Part shown: positions 1-9,313 of the stretch, one piece after another
Position numbering within the stretch: position 1 is the stretch's first letter
Layout: the number at the start of each line of letters is the position of its first letter
Assembly (NCBI GenBank): GCA_900545305.1
Contig: UQYD01000010.1
Location: 1 to 50,813, forward strand
Direction: 5' to 3'
Length of the DNA: 50,813 nt
Source: an uncultured Eubacterium sp.
Lineage (GTDB): Bacteria > Bacillota > Clostridia > Lachnospirales > CAG-274
The notes under the pieces: model-generated
What the model was told of the DNA's origin: nothing
Databases searched by the model: none
The model's input: only the letters and a program-made list of their open reading frames with translations
Position numbers and translations under genes: made by a program

Positions 1-68
1 TTTTCTAATTCTTCTTCAAGCTTTTTTAAACCATCATTTGTTAAAATTATCTTCTTTTCTTCAGCCAT
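1..68 (-). CDS. greA: Transcription elongation factor GreA, N-terminal fragment
   Basis: Only the first 22 codons are inside the window; the gene continues past base 1. The visible protein starts MAEEKKIILTNDGLKKLEEE, which matches the opening strand and first coiled-coil helix of GreA, the factor that rescues backtracked RNA polymerase by stimulating transcript cleavage. The start is supported by a TAAGGAG ribosome site about nine bases upstream. A consensus promoter lies between it and dusB, so it is probably transcribed on its own. The catalytic acidic loop falls within the coiled coil and is not fully visible. The assignment rests on the N-terminus alone but is distinctive. Confidence 0.82.
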   Translation of the reverse strand, partial: MAEEKKIILTNDGLKKLEEELE

Positions 69-103
69 AATAATATCGCTCCTTATTTAATATACATTAT
101 TTT

Positions 104-132
104 ATTATATATCAACAGTTAAAAAATGTCAA
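104..132 (-). promoter_or_regulatory. Sigma-A promoter of greA
   Basis: On the minus strand TTGACA (127-132) and TATAAT (104-109) are separated by exactly 17 bases. Both hexamers match the consensus perfectly. It lies in the gap after the dusB stop and points into greA. Confidence 0.85.
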
Positions 133-146
133 CATTCTTACCTTAA

Positions 147-1130
147 TTAATTGTTGTTAGAGGCTATTAACTCCCTCATATAATTAAGAACATCTCTCAT
201 ATTTTCTCTGCCTGAAGTGGCATTTATTTTTACTCTCATTTCAGCACTGTGTGGCAATCCTTTTATATACCAGCCTAAATGCTTTCTCATTTCTCTTATG
301 CCTATAACTTCACCTTTGTAATCAGCAAGCATATCCATATGCTTTTCTGCTATATCAAGTCTGTCTTCCCAAGTTGGTTCCGGAAGTAGTATGCCATTTT
401 CAAGGTATTCAACAGTTCTTTTGAAAATAAAAGGATTCCCCTGAGAACCTCTGCCAATCATAACTGCATCACAACCGGTATATTCAAGCATATTTTTTGC
501 ATCTTCCGGTGTAAAAATATCCCCATTGCCTATAACCGGAATTGTCTTTATTTCTTCTTTTAGTGCCTTAATAATATCCCAATCAGCCTTGCCTGCATAA
601 TACTGTTCTCTAGTTCTTCCGTGTATAGTAACAGCCTTTGCACCACTTTCTTCAGCTATTTTACCAATTTCAAGAGCATTTAAATGTTGGTCATCAAAAC
701 CTTTTCTAAACTTTACTGTAACAGGCTTTTCTGATGCCTTTGAAACAGCAGATATAATCTCTCCAACTAATTTAGGATTTAAAGTCAAGGCAGAACCTTC
801 TCCATTTTTAACTATCTTTGGAGCAGGACAGCCCATATTGATGTCAAGTATGTCTATATCCTCATACTCATTTAATTTCCTTGCCATTTCAGCCATTATT
901 TCAGGGTCAGAGCCAAACATCTGCATGGCAACAGGTCTTTCTCTTTCGTCAACTTTTAAAAGCTCTTTTGTGTTTTTGTTATTATGCTGTACTCCCTTTG
1001 CACTAACCATTTCAGAGTACACCATACCACAATCCATTTCTTTGCAAATAACTCTAAATACAAGGTCTGTTACCCCTGCCATAGGAGCAAGAAAAACATT
1101 ATTCTTTGTCTCTATATTGCCTATTTTCAT
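147..1130 (-). CDS. dusB: tRNA-dihydrouridine synthase (DusB type)
   Basis: A 327-residue flavoenzyme that reduces uridine to dihydrouridine in tRNA using NADPH. The FMN-binding barrel opens with VFLAPMAGVTD (about residues 12-22). The catalytic cysteine is C101 in the signature DINMGCPAPK, and the phosphate-binding GNGDI and GRGSQGNPF loops follow. I chose the start at 1130, preceded by AAGGTGA, rather than an upstream in-frame start that lacks a ribosome site. Its ATG overlaps the stop of the DUF6145-like gene as ATGA, which implies translational coupling in a birA-DUF6145-dusB operon. Length is normal for the family. Confidence 0.93.
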   Translation of the reverse strand: MKIGNIETKNNVFLAPMAGVTDLVFRVICKEMDCGMVYSEMVSAKGVQHNNKNTKELLKVDERERPVAMQMFGSDPEIMAEMARKLNEYEDIDILDINMGCPAPKIVKNGEGSALTLNPKLVGEIISAVSKASEKPVTVKFRKGFDDQHLNALEIGKIAEESGAKAVTIHGRTREQYYAGKADWDIIKALKEEIKTIPVIGNGDIFTPEDAKNMLEYTGCDAVMIGRGSQGNPFIFKRTVEYLENGILLPEPTWEDRLDIAEKHMDMLADYKGEVIGIREMRKHLGWYIKGLPHSAEMRVKINATSGRENMRDVLNYMRELIASNNN

Positions 1131-1462
1131 TCTGTCACCTTGCCCATTACAAAAGTTTTGTACCAAAGTGTAAGGGAATTAAAAAGCTCTGCATGTTCCT
1201 TTTCCACTCTTGCAACTTCAAGTTTTGCATTTATTTCATCATAAGAAAAATCATCTTCCTGATTTCTTACTTCCACAAATAAATCACCTGTATCCTTATA
1301 AAAACCTATTGTAGCAATACCTCTTATCTTTTCAGCCAAAAGAACATTGGCAATTTTCAATTCCTGCTTTACTGATTCCGGTAATATTGGCATTTTATCA
1401 TTGTAAAAATAGCCCTGCTTATAAAATGACGCAGAACTTAATATATCCTTTATATCTTCCAT
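1127..1462 (-). CDS. Small DUF6145-like protein of unknown function
   Basis: A 111-residue soluble protein with no signal peptide, membrane segment or catalytic motif that I can identify. It resembles the small family, which I recall as DUF6145, that sits beside dus genes in Lachnospiraceae; that family name is from memory and not a database hit. The sequence is mostly short alternating helix and strand and ends in a hydrophobic helix rich in E, L and Y. The start has a strong AGGAGG site. The gene lies 8 bases after birA and overlaps dusB by four, so all three are one transcript. Confidence 0.7.
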   Translation of the reverse strand: MEDIKDILSSASFYKQGYFYNDKMPILPESVKQELKIANVLLAEKIRGIATIGFYKDTGDLFVEVRNQEDDFSYDEINAKLEVARVEKEHAELFNSLTLWYKTFVMGKVTE

Positions 1463-1470
1463 AATTCCTC

Positions 1471-2424
1471 CTAAATGTAACTGTTATCTTTTTTTCTCAA
1501 AGATACTTCTCCTGTAAATACATCGTGTATCTTTCCTGTACTATCTTTTATCATTAAACAGCCTTCTGCATTTATCCCAAGGGCTGTTCCTTCTATTTCT
1601 TCTCTGCCTATAGTTTTTACCTCTTGACCTATATTAAGACAAAGTGCATTATACTTTTCTGTAAAAGGAGCAAAGCCCTCTACACAAAATTGTTTATAAT
1701 ATTCCATAAGTCTGTCAGCAATAGGCTTTATAAAATCTTTTCTATAAAACTTTTTACCTGCTTCGAGATACATTGAAGTAGCTTTACTTTTCAATTCTTC
1801 GCTAAAACCACTGTTATTTACATTAATACCTATACCAACAACAACGTATTTTATACAGTCTATTTCAGCACTTAATTCTGTAAGTATGCCTACAACTTTT
1901 TTGCCATTTACCAATATATCATTTGGCCATTTTATACCTGCATTTAAGCCTGTTACTTCCTTTATCGCCTCACAAACAGCCATACCTGTTAAAAGTGTAA
2001 GCTGTGGTGCTTTCATTGGGCTTATATCAGGATAAAGCAAAAAACTCATACATAGATTATCGTGGCTTTCAGCTACCCAAGTTCTGCCCAATCTACCTTT
2101 TCCAGCACTTTGATAATCACATACTACAAGTAAGCCATCATTTTTTCCTTTAACAGCCTGTCTCTTACACTCCTCATTTGTAGAGTCTATAGTTTCCAAA
2201 AAAAGAGTATTGTCATATTCAATTTCACTTATGTTGAGAATATCATTTGTTTCTTCAAGAAAATAGCCCTTATTACTTACTGACTTAATATTATAACCTT
2301 CGTTTTTAAGTTTAGTAATATTCTTCCATACAGCAGTACGAGAAACGCCAAAATGTTTTGCCATTTCTTCCCCTGATATATAGTCTCTTTTTTCCTTTAG
2401 TAATTTTAAAATTTCATACTTCAT
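1471..2424 (-). CDS. birA: Bifunctional biotin-protein ligase / biotin operon repressor
   Basis: A 317-residue protein that activates biotin as biotinyl-AMP, attaches it to carboxylase carrier domains, and as a dimer represses biotin genes. An N-terminal winged helix (about residues 1-60, with the recognition segment GVSRTAVWKNI) marks the group II, DNA-binding form. The ligase part has STNEE near 81, the biotinyl-AMP loop GKGRLGRTW (108-116) and KWPND (165-169), then a small C-terminal SH3-like domain. The start at 2424 follows AAGGTG by a few bases; the longer GTG start would bury that site. No biotin synthesis gene is present in the window. Confidence 0.95.
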   Translation of the reverse strand: MKYEILKLLKEKRDYISGEEMAKHFGVSRTAVWKNITKLKNEGYNIKSVSNKGYFLEETNDILNISEIEYDNTLFLETIDSTNEECKRQAVKGKNDGLLVVCDYQSAGKGRLGRTWVAESHDNLCMSFLLYPDISPMKAPQLTLLTGMAVCEAIKEVTGLNAGIKWPNDILVNGKKVVGILTELSAEIDCIKYVVVGIGINVNNSGFSEELKSKATSMYLEAGKKFYRKDFIKPIADRLMEYYKQFCVEGFAPFTEKYNALCLNIGQEVKTIGREEIEGTALGINAEGCLMIKDSTGKIHDVFTGEVSLRKKDNSYI

Positions 2425-2441
2425 ACTAATCACCTTGTTAT

Positions 2442-2470
2442 ATAATACCCTAAAAAATATAATTTTGCAA
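2442..2470 (-). promoter_or_regulatory. Sigma-A promoter of birA operon
   Basis: On the minus strand TTGCAA (2465-2470) and TATTAT (2442-2447) have a 17-base spacer and lie directly upstream of birA. I see no obvious long inverted repeat that would serve as a BirA operator. Confidence 0.65.
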
Positions 2471-2528
2471 TTATTGAATAGATTTTTCTACTAAAATAGT
2501 TTATACTTATGTTAAGAGGTGGTGTTTT

Positions 2529-2897
2529 ATGATTATAGGAATTGGAACTGATATTATTGAAATATCAAGAATACAAAAAGCTGTTGAAAATAAGTCTTTT
2601 TTAAGCAAAATATATACTAAATCTGAACAACAACTTTTTCATAATTGTAATTATGAAACTCTTGCTGGAAATTTTGCAGCAAAGGAAGCTGTTGTAAAGG
2701 CTATGGGTACAGGATTTAAAGGTTTTTCACCTAAAGAAATAGAAATTTTAAGACACGAAAGTGGCAAGCCTTATGTTGTATTACACAACAAAACAAAGGA
2801 AATTTTTGACTCAATGAATGGTGGAAATATTTCAATTTCTATATCCCATAGTAAAGAAAATGCTGTTGCTTTTGCTGTAATTGAAGCAAAGGAGTGA
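2529..2897 (+). CDS. acpS: Holo-[acyl-carrier-protein] synthase
   Basis: A 122-residue phosphopantetheinyl transferase that loads the CoA-derived arm onto apo-ACP, needed for fatty acid synthesis. It has the group I signatures GTDIIEI, with metal-binding D8, and FAAKEAVVKA, with E53. Length is standard for the trimeric AcpS type. An AGAGGTGG ribosome site precedes the ATG. The stop lies 4 bases before the nnr start and the nnr ribosome site is inside the acpS end, so the two are coupled. acpS next to nnr is a common Firmicutes arrangement. Confidence 0.95.
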   Translation: MIIGIGTDIIEISRIQKAVENKSFLSKIYTKSEQQLFHNCNYETLAGNFAAKEAVVKAMGTGFKGFSPKEIEILRHESGKPYVVLHNKTKEIFDSMNGGNISISISHSKENAVAFAVIEAKE

Positions 2898-2901
2898 TTT
2901 T

Positions 2902-4377
2902 ATGGATATAGTAACAACTGCACAAATGAAAGCCATTGAGGCTGATGCCATAGAGAAAAAAGGAGTTCCCTCACTTTTACTTATGGAAAACGCAGCCTAT
3001 GGTGTAAAAAAAGAAGTTTTAAAATTTAGCCCAAAATCTGTTATAGTTTTTGCCGGCAAAGGTAATAACGGCGGAGATGGTTTAGCTGTAAGTCGTCAAC
3101 TTATGGCTATAGGTATTAATGTTAAAATCTATTTTGTTGGAGATTTTAACAAAGCTACTCCAGATTGCAATAAAAATCTCAATTACCTTAAAGCCTATAA
3201 AGCAAATATCCACTATATCACAGATAATATTAACCTAATAGATGTTTCAGATGCTGATTTAATTATAGACGCCCTTATTGGCACTGGTTTAAGCCGTCAA
3301 TTAAGTCCCTTATATACTGAAATAGTAAACATTATTAACACATCAGGTAAAACAGTTATTTCCGTAGATTGTCCTACCGGTATAAACTCTGACACAGGAG
3401 AGGACTATGGTATTGCTGTTAATTCTGACGTTACTGTAACTTTCCATTTACCTAAAGTAGGTATTTTACTTTATCCTGCAAATAGTCATATAAAAAAATT
3501 GGTTGTTTCAGATATAGGTATACCATATATTTCAAAGAATAATATTTTTACATTAGATAAAAAATCAGCCAAAGACCTTTTGCCACAGCGTGTGGAAAAT
3601 TCCAACAAGGGTACTTATGGCAAAGCACTTTTTATTTCCGGCTGTGATACAATGGCAGGAGCAGCTATTATAAACGCCAAAAGTGCCTATAAATGTGGCT
3701 GTGGTCTTGTAAATATATGTTCTACTCGTCATGTAATAAGTGTCGCCCATTGTACAATACCCGAGGCAGTGACAACATTAAATTCTGATATACCAACAGC
3801 CTTAGATGGCAAAAATGCTATTGCCATAGGTTCTGGTTTAGGAATAAGTGATAATAGCCGAAAAATACTTGAATATGTAATCGAAAATTCAAAAGCACCT
3901 TTAGTTATAGATGCTGACGGACTTAATATGCTTTCTGAAAATACAGATTTACTTAAAAAGTTAAAAGTGAATTGTGTTATAACTCCTCATTTAAAAGAAA
4001 TGAGCCGACTTACAAAACTATCTGTAAAGGAAATCGCTAACAATATGCAACAGGTAGCATTGGATTTTGCTAAAAAGTACAATATCGTAGTTGTACTTAA
4101 ATCTGCCCACACGGTAATTGCAAGTCCTAATGGAAAAATATGTATAAATACCACTGGTACAAGTGCTATGAGTAAAGGTGGCTCCGGAGATAGTCTTACA
4201 GGTGTTATAACCGGACTTATTGCACAAGGTTTAAAACCTTTTGACTCAGCTTGTCTGGGTACTTACTTAAACGGTAAATCAGGTGAAATTGCAGAAAAGA
4301 AACTTTCATCTTATTCTGTAATGGCAACTGATATTTCGGATTGCATTTGTGATGCAATAAATGATATTTTAGCCTAA
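2902..4377 (+). CDS. nnr: Bifunctional NAD(P)H-hydrate epimerase / ADP-dependent dehydratase
   Basis: A 491-residue metabolite-repair enzyme. The N-terminal YjeF domain (about 1-205, with GKGNNGGDGL and the DALIGTGLSR loop) interconverts the R and S forms of hydrated NAD(P)H. The C-terminal ribokinase-like domain (about 215-490, with DADGLNML, the phosphate loop GGSGDSLTG near 427 and the buried GLIAQG helix) dehydrates the S form back to NAD(P)H using ADP. The start at 2902 follows GGAGTGA; a longer in-frame reading from 2881 lies inside acpS and lacks its own site. It ends at a strong hairpin terminator. Confidence 0.95.
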   Translation: MDIVTTAQMKAIEADAIEKKGVPSLLLMENAAYGVKKEVLKFSPKSVIVFAGKGNNGGDGLAVSRQLMAIGINVKIYFVGDFNKATPDCNKNLNYLKAYKANIHYITDNINLIDVSDADLIIDALIGTGLSRQLSPLYTEIVNIINTSGKTVISVDCPTGINSDTGEDYGIAVNSDVTVTFHLPKVGILLYPANSHIKKLVVSDIGIPYISKNNIFTLDKKSAKDLLPQRVENSNKGTYGKALFISGCDTMAGAAIINAKSAYKCGCGLVNICSTRHVISVAHCTIPEAVTTLNSDIPTALDGKNAIAIGSGLGISDNSRKILEYVIENSKAPLVIDADGLNMLSENTDLLKKLKVNCVITPHLKEMSRLTKLSVKEIANNMQQVALDFAKKYNIVVVLKSAHTVIASPNGKICINTTGTSAMSKGGSGDSLTGVITGLIAQGLKPFDSACLGTYLNGKSGEIAEKKLSSYSVMATDISDCICDAINDILA

Positions 4378-4381
4378 AACT

Positions 4382-4431
4382 AAAGCACAAGGTATAATGA
4401 AACATAATTCATTACAACCTTGTGCTTTTTT
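4382..4431. terminator. Bidirectional terminator between nnr and the zinc-ribbon gene
   Basis: Perfect 12-bp arms AAAGCACAAGGT (4382-4393) and ACCTTGTGCTTT (4417-4428) enclose a 23-base loop that can itself pair (AATGA with TCATT). Ts follow on the plus strand and As precede, so it can serve both converging genes. Confidence 0.85.
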
Positions 4432-4798
4432 AATTTAATTTATTTCCACATTTAGGACAATATTCAAAATTTTCCTCTGTTACATATCCACAGTAATTGC
4501 ATTTTTTAATTACTGGAGTTTGACCTTCGTATTCCAAATCATTCTGAGATATAACTACAGGTTCGCCCTTTTCTATAGCTCTGCCTACTTCATTATCAAG
4601 TTTATAGGTTTTACCACAGCAAGAAGTCTGTACGTAATACTTTCTACCCCATTTAAAAATAGGTATAAAAAATAACGAAAGTACAGTGTAGGCTACAAAA
4701 ACTTGATACTCTCCTACAATGCCACAATCAGGACAAACAAAATTTTGAATAAAATTCAATTTTTTATAGTCGCTATTTATTCCCATTATAAAAAACAT
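4430..4798 (-). CDS. Zinc-ribbon protein with one hydrophobic segment
   Basis: A 122-residue protein of the zinc_ribbon_15-like type. An N-terminal CPDC pair (with a later CC) surrounds a hydrophobic stretch around VAYTVLSLFFIPIF (about residues 34-48), suggesting membrane insertion. A second ribbon at the C-terminus is complete: CNYC followed by CPKC. The tail GNKLN is typical of these proteins. The start at 4798 has an AAGGAG site eight bases upstream. No enzymatic role can be read from it, and the neighbours (glgP upstream behind a terminator, nnr convergent) give no functional hint. Confidence 0.7.
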   Translation of the reverse strand: MFFIMGINSDYKKLNFIQNFVCPDCGIVGEYQVFVAYTVLSLFFIPIFKWGRKYYVQTSCCGKTYKLDNEVGRAIEKGEPVVISQNDLEYEGQTPVIKKCNYCGYVTEENFEYCPKCGNKLN

Positions 4799-4811
4799 TA
4801 TAATTTCTCCT

Positions 4812-4843
4812 TAAAAAGGCACACCAAAAATGATGTGCCCTTT
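4812..4843 (-). terminator. Terminator of glgP
   Basis: On the minus strand GGGCACA pairs with TGTGCC around a loop of about ten bases and is followed by TTTTTAA. It lies 23 bases beyond the glgP stop and just upstream of the zinc-ribbon gene, separating the two units. Confidence 0.75.
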
Positions 4844-4865
4844 AGTAATATTAAAATATTAATAA

Positions 4866-7322
4866 TTAATCAATATGAACTGGCTTTAAATCCCAAATAT
4901 CATCAGCATATTCCTGAATAGTTCTGTCTGATGAGAACTTACCACTATTGGCAGTATTTAAAATAGCCATCTTAGCCCAATGTTTCTTATCTTTGTAAGC
5001 CTTGTCAATTCTGTCCTGTGCTTCTGCATAAGCTGCAAAATCTTTGAGAACAAAGTATTCGTCTGGTCTGTTACCATTAATACCATTGAGAAGTGAATTA
5101 TAAATATCTCTGAAAAGTTCTCTGTCTTCATCAAGAGTACCATTAATAAGCATATTCATAACATTTCTTACGTCAGAATTCATATTGTAAATATCCCAAG
5201 GATTATAATCATTCTTAGCATATTCTGCAATAACTTCATCAGCCTTCATACCGAAAATGAATATGTTTTCATCGCCAACTTCTTCTCTAATTTCAACGTT
5301 AGCACCGTCAAGTGTACCAAGGGTTAAAGCACCATTTAACATAAACTTCATATTACCAGTACCAGATGCTTCCTTACTAGCTGTAGAAATCTGTTCTGAA
5401 ACATCAGCTGCTGGAATAAGTTTTTCAGCAAGAGTTACTCTGTAGTTTTCGGCAAATATAACCTTAATCTTACCTTCAATAGTTTCATCATTGTTTACTA
5501 AATCAGCTACCGAATTAATAAGCTTAATAATAAGTTTTGCCATTCTGTAACCGGCTGCAGATTTTGCACCAAATATAAATGTTCTAGGTGCAATATCAAG
5601 ACCAGGATTTACCTTTAACTTATTATAAAGGCTTAAAACGTGAAGAACATTTAAAAGCTGTCTCTTATATTCGTGAAGACGTTTTACCTGAATATCAAAA
5701 ATAGAATCCGGATTAATTTCTACACCTGTTGTCTTCTTTAAGTAATCAGCTAAAGCAATCTTATTTTCCTTCTTAATATCCATAAACTGTGCCTGGAAAA
5801 TTGGGTCATCAGCAAGTTTTTCAAGACCCTTTAACTTAGTAAGGTCTTTTTCCCAACCTTCGCCAACTTTATTTGTAATAAGGCTAGCAAGTTTTGGATT
5901 TGCGTGTCCAAGCCATCTTCTCTGTGTAATACCGTTAGTCTTGTTATTGAACTTTTCAGGATAAATTTCATAGAAATCTCTTAGTTCCTGATTTTTAAGT
6001 ATTTCTGTATGAAGTGCTGCAACACCATTTACAGAATGTGAACCAACAATAGCAAGCCATGCCATTCTTATCTGACCGTCAGCAACAATAGCCATTTTTC
6101 TAATCTTTTCTGGATTATTACCAAACTTAGAAATAAGCATATCACAGAATCTTCTGTTAATTTCTTCAACAATCATATAAATTCTTGGAAGAAGTCTTGA
6201 GAAAAGTTCAATTGGCCATTTTTCAAGGGCTTCTGACATTATAGTATGGTTAGTATATGCACAGCACTTAGTTGTAATTTCCCATGCTTCATCCCAAGGA
6301 AGGTCATTTTCATCAACTAAAATACGCATTAATTCAGCTACAGCAATACTTGGATGTGTATCATTTAACTGGAAAGCATACTTTTCTGGAAGTTTAGAAA
6401 AATCATTGCCAAAAAGTTCCTTGAACTTAGCAATTACTCTCTGAAGTGTAGCAGAAACAAAGAAGTACTGCTGTCTTAATCTAAGTTCCTTACCTGCATA
6501 GTGTTCATCAGCTGGGTAAAGTACCTCTGTAATAGTTCTAGCCATATTTTCCTGTTCAACAGCCTTTGAATAGTCACCAGCATTAAAGCTCTTTAAGTCA
6601 AAGCCTGCCTTTGGCTGAGCGTCCCATAATCTGAGAGTATTAACTGTCTTGTTACCATAACCAACAACAGGATAGTCATAAGGAATAGCTACAATAGTCT
6701 GGCAGTTTTCCTGTATAAACTTATATTCGCCATTTTCCTTTTTAACAGCCTTTACATCGCCAAAGAAATTAACATCAACAGCATATTCCTGACGTTCTAC
6801 ACCCCAAACATCACCGTCTTTAAGCCAATTATCCGGCTTTTCAACCTGATAACCGTTTTCTATCTTCTGTTCAAAAATACCATAGTGGTATCTAATACCA
6901 CAGCCATAAGCCGGTAATTCAAGTGTAGAAAGTGAGTCTAAGAAACAAGCTGCAAGTCTACCAAGACCACCATTACCAAGACCTGGGTCACGTTCTACAT
7001 CTTCAAGAGCATTGTAATCAATTCCCAATTCCTCTAAAGCTTCTGAAACTGTGTTATTTGCACACATATTAAGAACGGCATTTCCTAAGAAACGACCCAT
7101 TAAAAACTCCATAGATAAATAACAAACAACCTTACAACCCTTGCTGTCATAAGCATCGTGAGTTTTAACCCAATTATCAGAAATATAACTTCTGATAGTG
7201 AAAACAAGAGCCTTATAAAGCTCAACATTACTAGCAGTCTTTACAGTCTTTCTGAAAAGGCTTTTCACGTTGTTAGCAAGCTGTTCCTTAAATTCTTCTT
7301 TGTTAATTGTCATATTGTTCAT
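4866..7322 (-). CDS. glgP: Glycogen/starch phosphorylase
   Basis: An 818-residue PLP enzyme that releases glucose-1-phosphate from alpha-1,4-glucans. Family landmarks run along the protein: DPGLGNGGLGRLAACFLDS near the N-terminus, FQLNDTHPSIAV in the middle, KRLHEYKRQ, and the PLP lysine in EASGTGNMKFMLNGAL (around residue 658). Length and ends are those of a complete bacterial GT35 enzyme. The start has GGAG nine bases upstream. It follows prfA by 42 bases with no visible terminator, so at least partial co-transcription with the prmC-prfA group is likely. No other glycogen gene is in the window. Confidence 0.97.
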   Translation of the reverse strand: MNNMTINKEEFKEQLANNVKSLFRKTVKTASNVELYKALVFTIRSYISDNWVKTHDAYDSKGCKVVCYLSMEFLMGRFLGNAVLNMCANNTVSEALEELGIDYNALEDVERDPGLGNGGLGRLAACFLDSLSTLELPAYGCGIRYHYGIFEQKIENGYQVEKPDNWLKDGDVWGVERQEYAVDVNFFGDVKAVKKENGEYKFIQENCQTIVAIPYDYPVVGYGNKTVNTLRLWDAQPKAGFDLKSFNAGDYSKAVEQENMARTITEVLYPADEHYAGKELRLRQQYFFVSATLQRVIAKFKELFGNDFSKLPEKYAFQLNDTHPSIAVAELMRILVDENDLPWDEAWEITTKCCAYTNHTIMSEALEKWPIELFSRLLPRIYMIVEEINRRFCDMLISKFGNNPEKIRKMAIVADGQIRMAWLAIVGSHSVNGVAALHTEILKNQELRDFYEIYPEKFNNKTNGITQRRWLGHANPKLASLITNKVGEGWEKDLTKLKGLEKLADDPIFQAQFMDIKKENKIALADYLKKTTGVEINPDSIFDIQVKRLHEYKRQLLNVLHVLSLYNKLKVNPGLDIAPRTFIFGAKSAAGYRMAKLIIKLINSVADLVNNDETIEGKIKVIFAENYRVTLAEKLIPAADVSEQISTASKEASGTGNMKFMLNGALTLGTLDGANVEIREEVGDENIFIFGMKADEVIAEYAKNDYNPWDIYNMNSDVRNVMNMLINGTLDEDRELFRDIYNSLLNGINGNRPDEYFVLKDFAAYAEAQDRIDKAYKDKKHWAKMAILNTANSGKFSSDRTIQEYADDIWDLKPVHID

Positions 7323-7364
7323 CCTACCATCTCCTTCAAAAAATCCCTTAATATAACCCTTTTA

Positions 7365-8444
7365 TTACATTGCCTCATCGCCGGCTTTTAACTTTTCAGC
7401 CTGTTCTGTTGTAATGAGTGCATCCATAATTTCGTCCAAATCACCATCAATAATTGAGTCCAATCTGTGTAAAGTTAAGCCAATTCTATGGTCTGTAACT
7501 CTACCCTGTGGATAATTATATGTTCTGATTCTTTCGTTTCTGTTACCTCTACCAATCTGGCTCTTTCTTTCACTAGCAATTTCATCATGCTGTTTCTGCT
7601 GTTCCAAATCGTAAAGACGGCTCATAAGTACCTTTAAAGCCTTTTCCTTATTTTTTAACTGACTCTTTTCATCCTGACATGAAATAACAATACCTGTAGG
7701 ATAGTGAGTAAGTCTTACAGCTGAATCTGTTGTATTTACACACTGACCACCATTACCACTGGCTCTGAAAACGTCAAATCTACAATCATTCATATTTAAC
7801 TTTACATCAACAGCCTCAACTTCTGGAAGTACGGCAACAGATGCAGTTGAAGTATGAATTCTACCACTGGATTCAGTAGCCGGTATTCTCTGTACTCTGT
7901 GAACACCACTTTCATACTTTAATCTTGAATAAGCACCCTGACCTGAAATCATAAATGAAATTTCTCTAAAGCCACCGGCTTCACTTTCATTTACAGACAT
8001 AATTTCAGTTTTCCAACGTCTTCTTTCAGCATAGCGAGAGTACATTCTATAAAGGTCACCGGCAAAAATATTTGCTTCGTCACCACCTGCACCACCTCTA
8101 ATTTCAACAATAACATTCTTGTCATCATTAGGGTCTTTAGGAAGCATAAGAATTTTTAACTCTTCTTCTGTATCAACTATTTTCTTTTTATTTTCAGAAA
8201 ATTCTTCTTTTACAAGAGACTTAAAGTCATCGTCAATAGAACTGTCATTAAGCATTTCTTCTGCTTCTGCAAGTTCTTCCTTTATCTTTTTGTATTCTCT
8301 ATACTTTTCAACAATAGGAGTAATATCGCTGTGTTCCTTCATCAGCTTTCTCCATCTTTCATTATCGGCAATGATTTCTGGGTCATTTATAAGGTCCGAT
8401 AATTCTTCATATCTTCTTTCTATATCTGCAAGTCTTTCAAGCAT
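7365..8444 (-). CDS. prfA: Peptide chain release factor 1
   Basis: A 359-residue release factor reading UAA and UAG. The codon-recognition tripeptide P188-A189-T190 is the RF1 type rather than the RF2 SPF. The GGQ that triggers peptide release is at 232-234 inside SGNGGQCVNTTDSAVR. The acidic GGAGGDEA segment (about 117-124) precedes the release domain. A GAGGAGG-like site precedes the ATG. It lies just downstream of prmC, whose product methylates the GGQ glutamine, a conserved functional pairing. Confidence 0.98.
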   Translation of the reverse strand: MLERLADIERRYEELSDLINDPEIIADNERWRKLMKEHSDITPIVEKYREYKKIKEELAEAEEMLNDSSIDDDFKSLVKEEFSENKKKIVDTEEELKILMLPKDPNDDKNVIVEIRGGAGGDEANIFAGDLYRMYSRYAERRRWKTEIMSVNESEAGGFREISFMISGQGAYSRLKYESGVHRVQRIPATESSGRIHTSTASVAVLPEVEAVDVKLNMNDCRFDVFRASGNGGQCVNTTDSAVRLTHYPTGIVISCQDEKSQLKNKEKALKVLMSRLYDLEQQKQHDEIASERKSQIGRGNRNERIRTYNYPQGRVTDHRIGLTLHRLDSIIDGDLDEIMDALITTEQAEKLKAGDEAM

Positions 8445-8476
8445 TTTTTTCCTCCTGTTCGTATATGGTCAGTATA

Positions 8477-9313
8477 TCATAATTTAAATCCAATTACAAG
8501 CCTGTCGAGTCCTGCTAAATCCTGTTTAACATTAATATTAACAAATCCTGCATTTTCTAACAGACTTTTTACCTGTCCCCCCTGATTGTACCCTATTTCA
8601 AAGACTATGCAACCATTTTGGTTAATATAATTATTAGCCTGATTTATAATATTTCTGTAAAAATCTAAACCATCTTTTCCACCGTCTAAGGCAAGCATAG
8701 GTTCATAATCTTTTACCTGTTCCATAAGTGTGGGTATAACTTCACTTTCTATATAAGGTGGGTTTGAAACAATAACATCAAACTTTTCATTGATGTTTTC
8801 AAATAAGTCACTTTCTATAAAGTTTACGTCTGCATTTAAATTTTGAGCATTTTCCCTAGCCACTTCTAAAGCCTTTTTAGATATATCTGAGGCAGTCACC
8901 TTAGCCTTTGTATAGTGGGCAACACTAATAGCTATAGCCCCTGTGCCGGTACACATATCCAATACAGTATTATAGCCACTATTTTCTATAGTGGCTATAA
9001 CCTCCTCAACTATATTCTCAGTATCCCCTCTTGGGATAAGAGTATTCTCTGTTACTTTAAAATCAAGTCCCATAAACTCACAATGACCTAAAATATACTG
9101 CATAGGCTTATTTTTCAATCTTTCTTCTACAAGATTTTCAAGCCTGTCAAGCTGTTCTTCAGTAACTTCATCTCTGTCGTGAGTTACAAGCTGTATTTTA
9201 GTAAGTCCGGTAACTTCACTTACCAAAAGGCTACTGTCAAGGGAAAAAGTATCAATGCCCTGTTCTTTCAGACGTTTTTTTGTATCATTTAAAACTTCCT
9301 TAACTGTTGGCAT
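8477..9313 (-). CDS. prmC: Release factor glutamine N5-methyltransferase
   Basis: A 278-residue SAM-dependent enzyme that methylates the GGQ glutamine of release factors. An N-terminal helical substrate-binding domain leads to the methyltransferase fold with the SAM loop MCTGTGAIAIS (about 119-130) and the catalytic NPPY (184-187). I prefer the start at 9313 (MPTVKEV), which overlaps the end of the yqhQ gene by 14 bases and uses its GAGGAGG/GGAAG region as ribosome site. A start 30 bases further upstream is in frame but would give a lysine/arginine-rich leader atypical of the family. Confidence 0.95.
   Translation of the reverse strand: MPTVKEVLNDTKKRLKEQGIDTFSLDSSLLVSEVTGLTKIQLVTHDRDEVTEEQLDRLENLVEERLKNKPMQYILGHCEFMGLDFKVTENTLIPRGDTENIVEEVIATIENSGYNTVLDMCTGTGAIAISVAHYTKAKVTASDISKKALEVARENAQNLNADVNFIESDLFENINEKFDVIVSNPPYIESEVIPTLMEQVKDYEPMLALDGGKDGLDFYRNIINQANNYINQNGCIVFEIGYNQGGQVKSLLENAGFVNINVKQDLAGLDRLVIGFKL

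Noticed and set aside
838..1244. Plus-strand frames antisense to dusB and the DUF6145-like gene.
   Set aside because: They are shadows of the minus-strand genes, with hydrophobic composition from reversed A/T-rich codons and no start signals.
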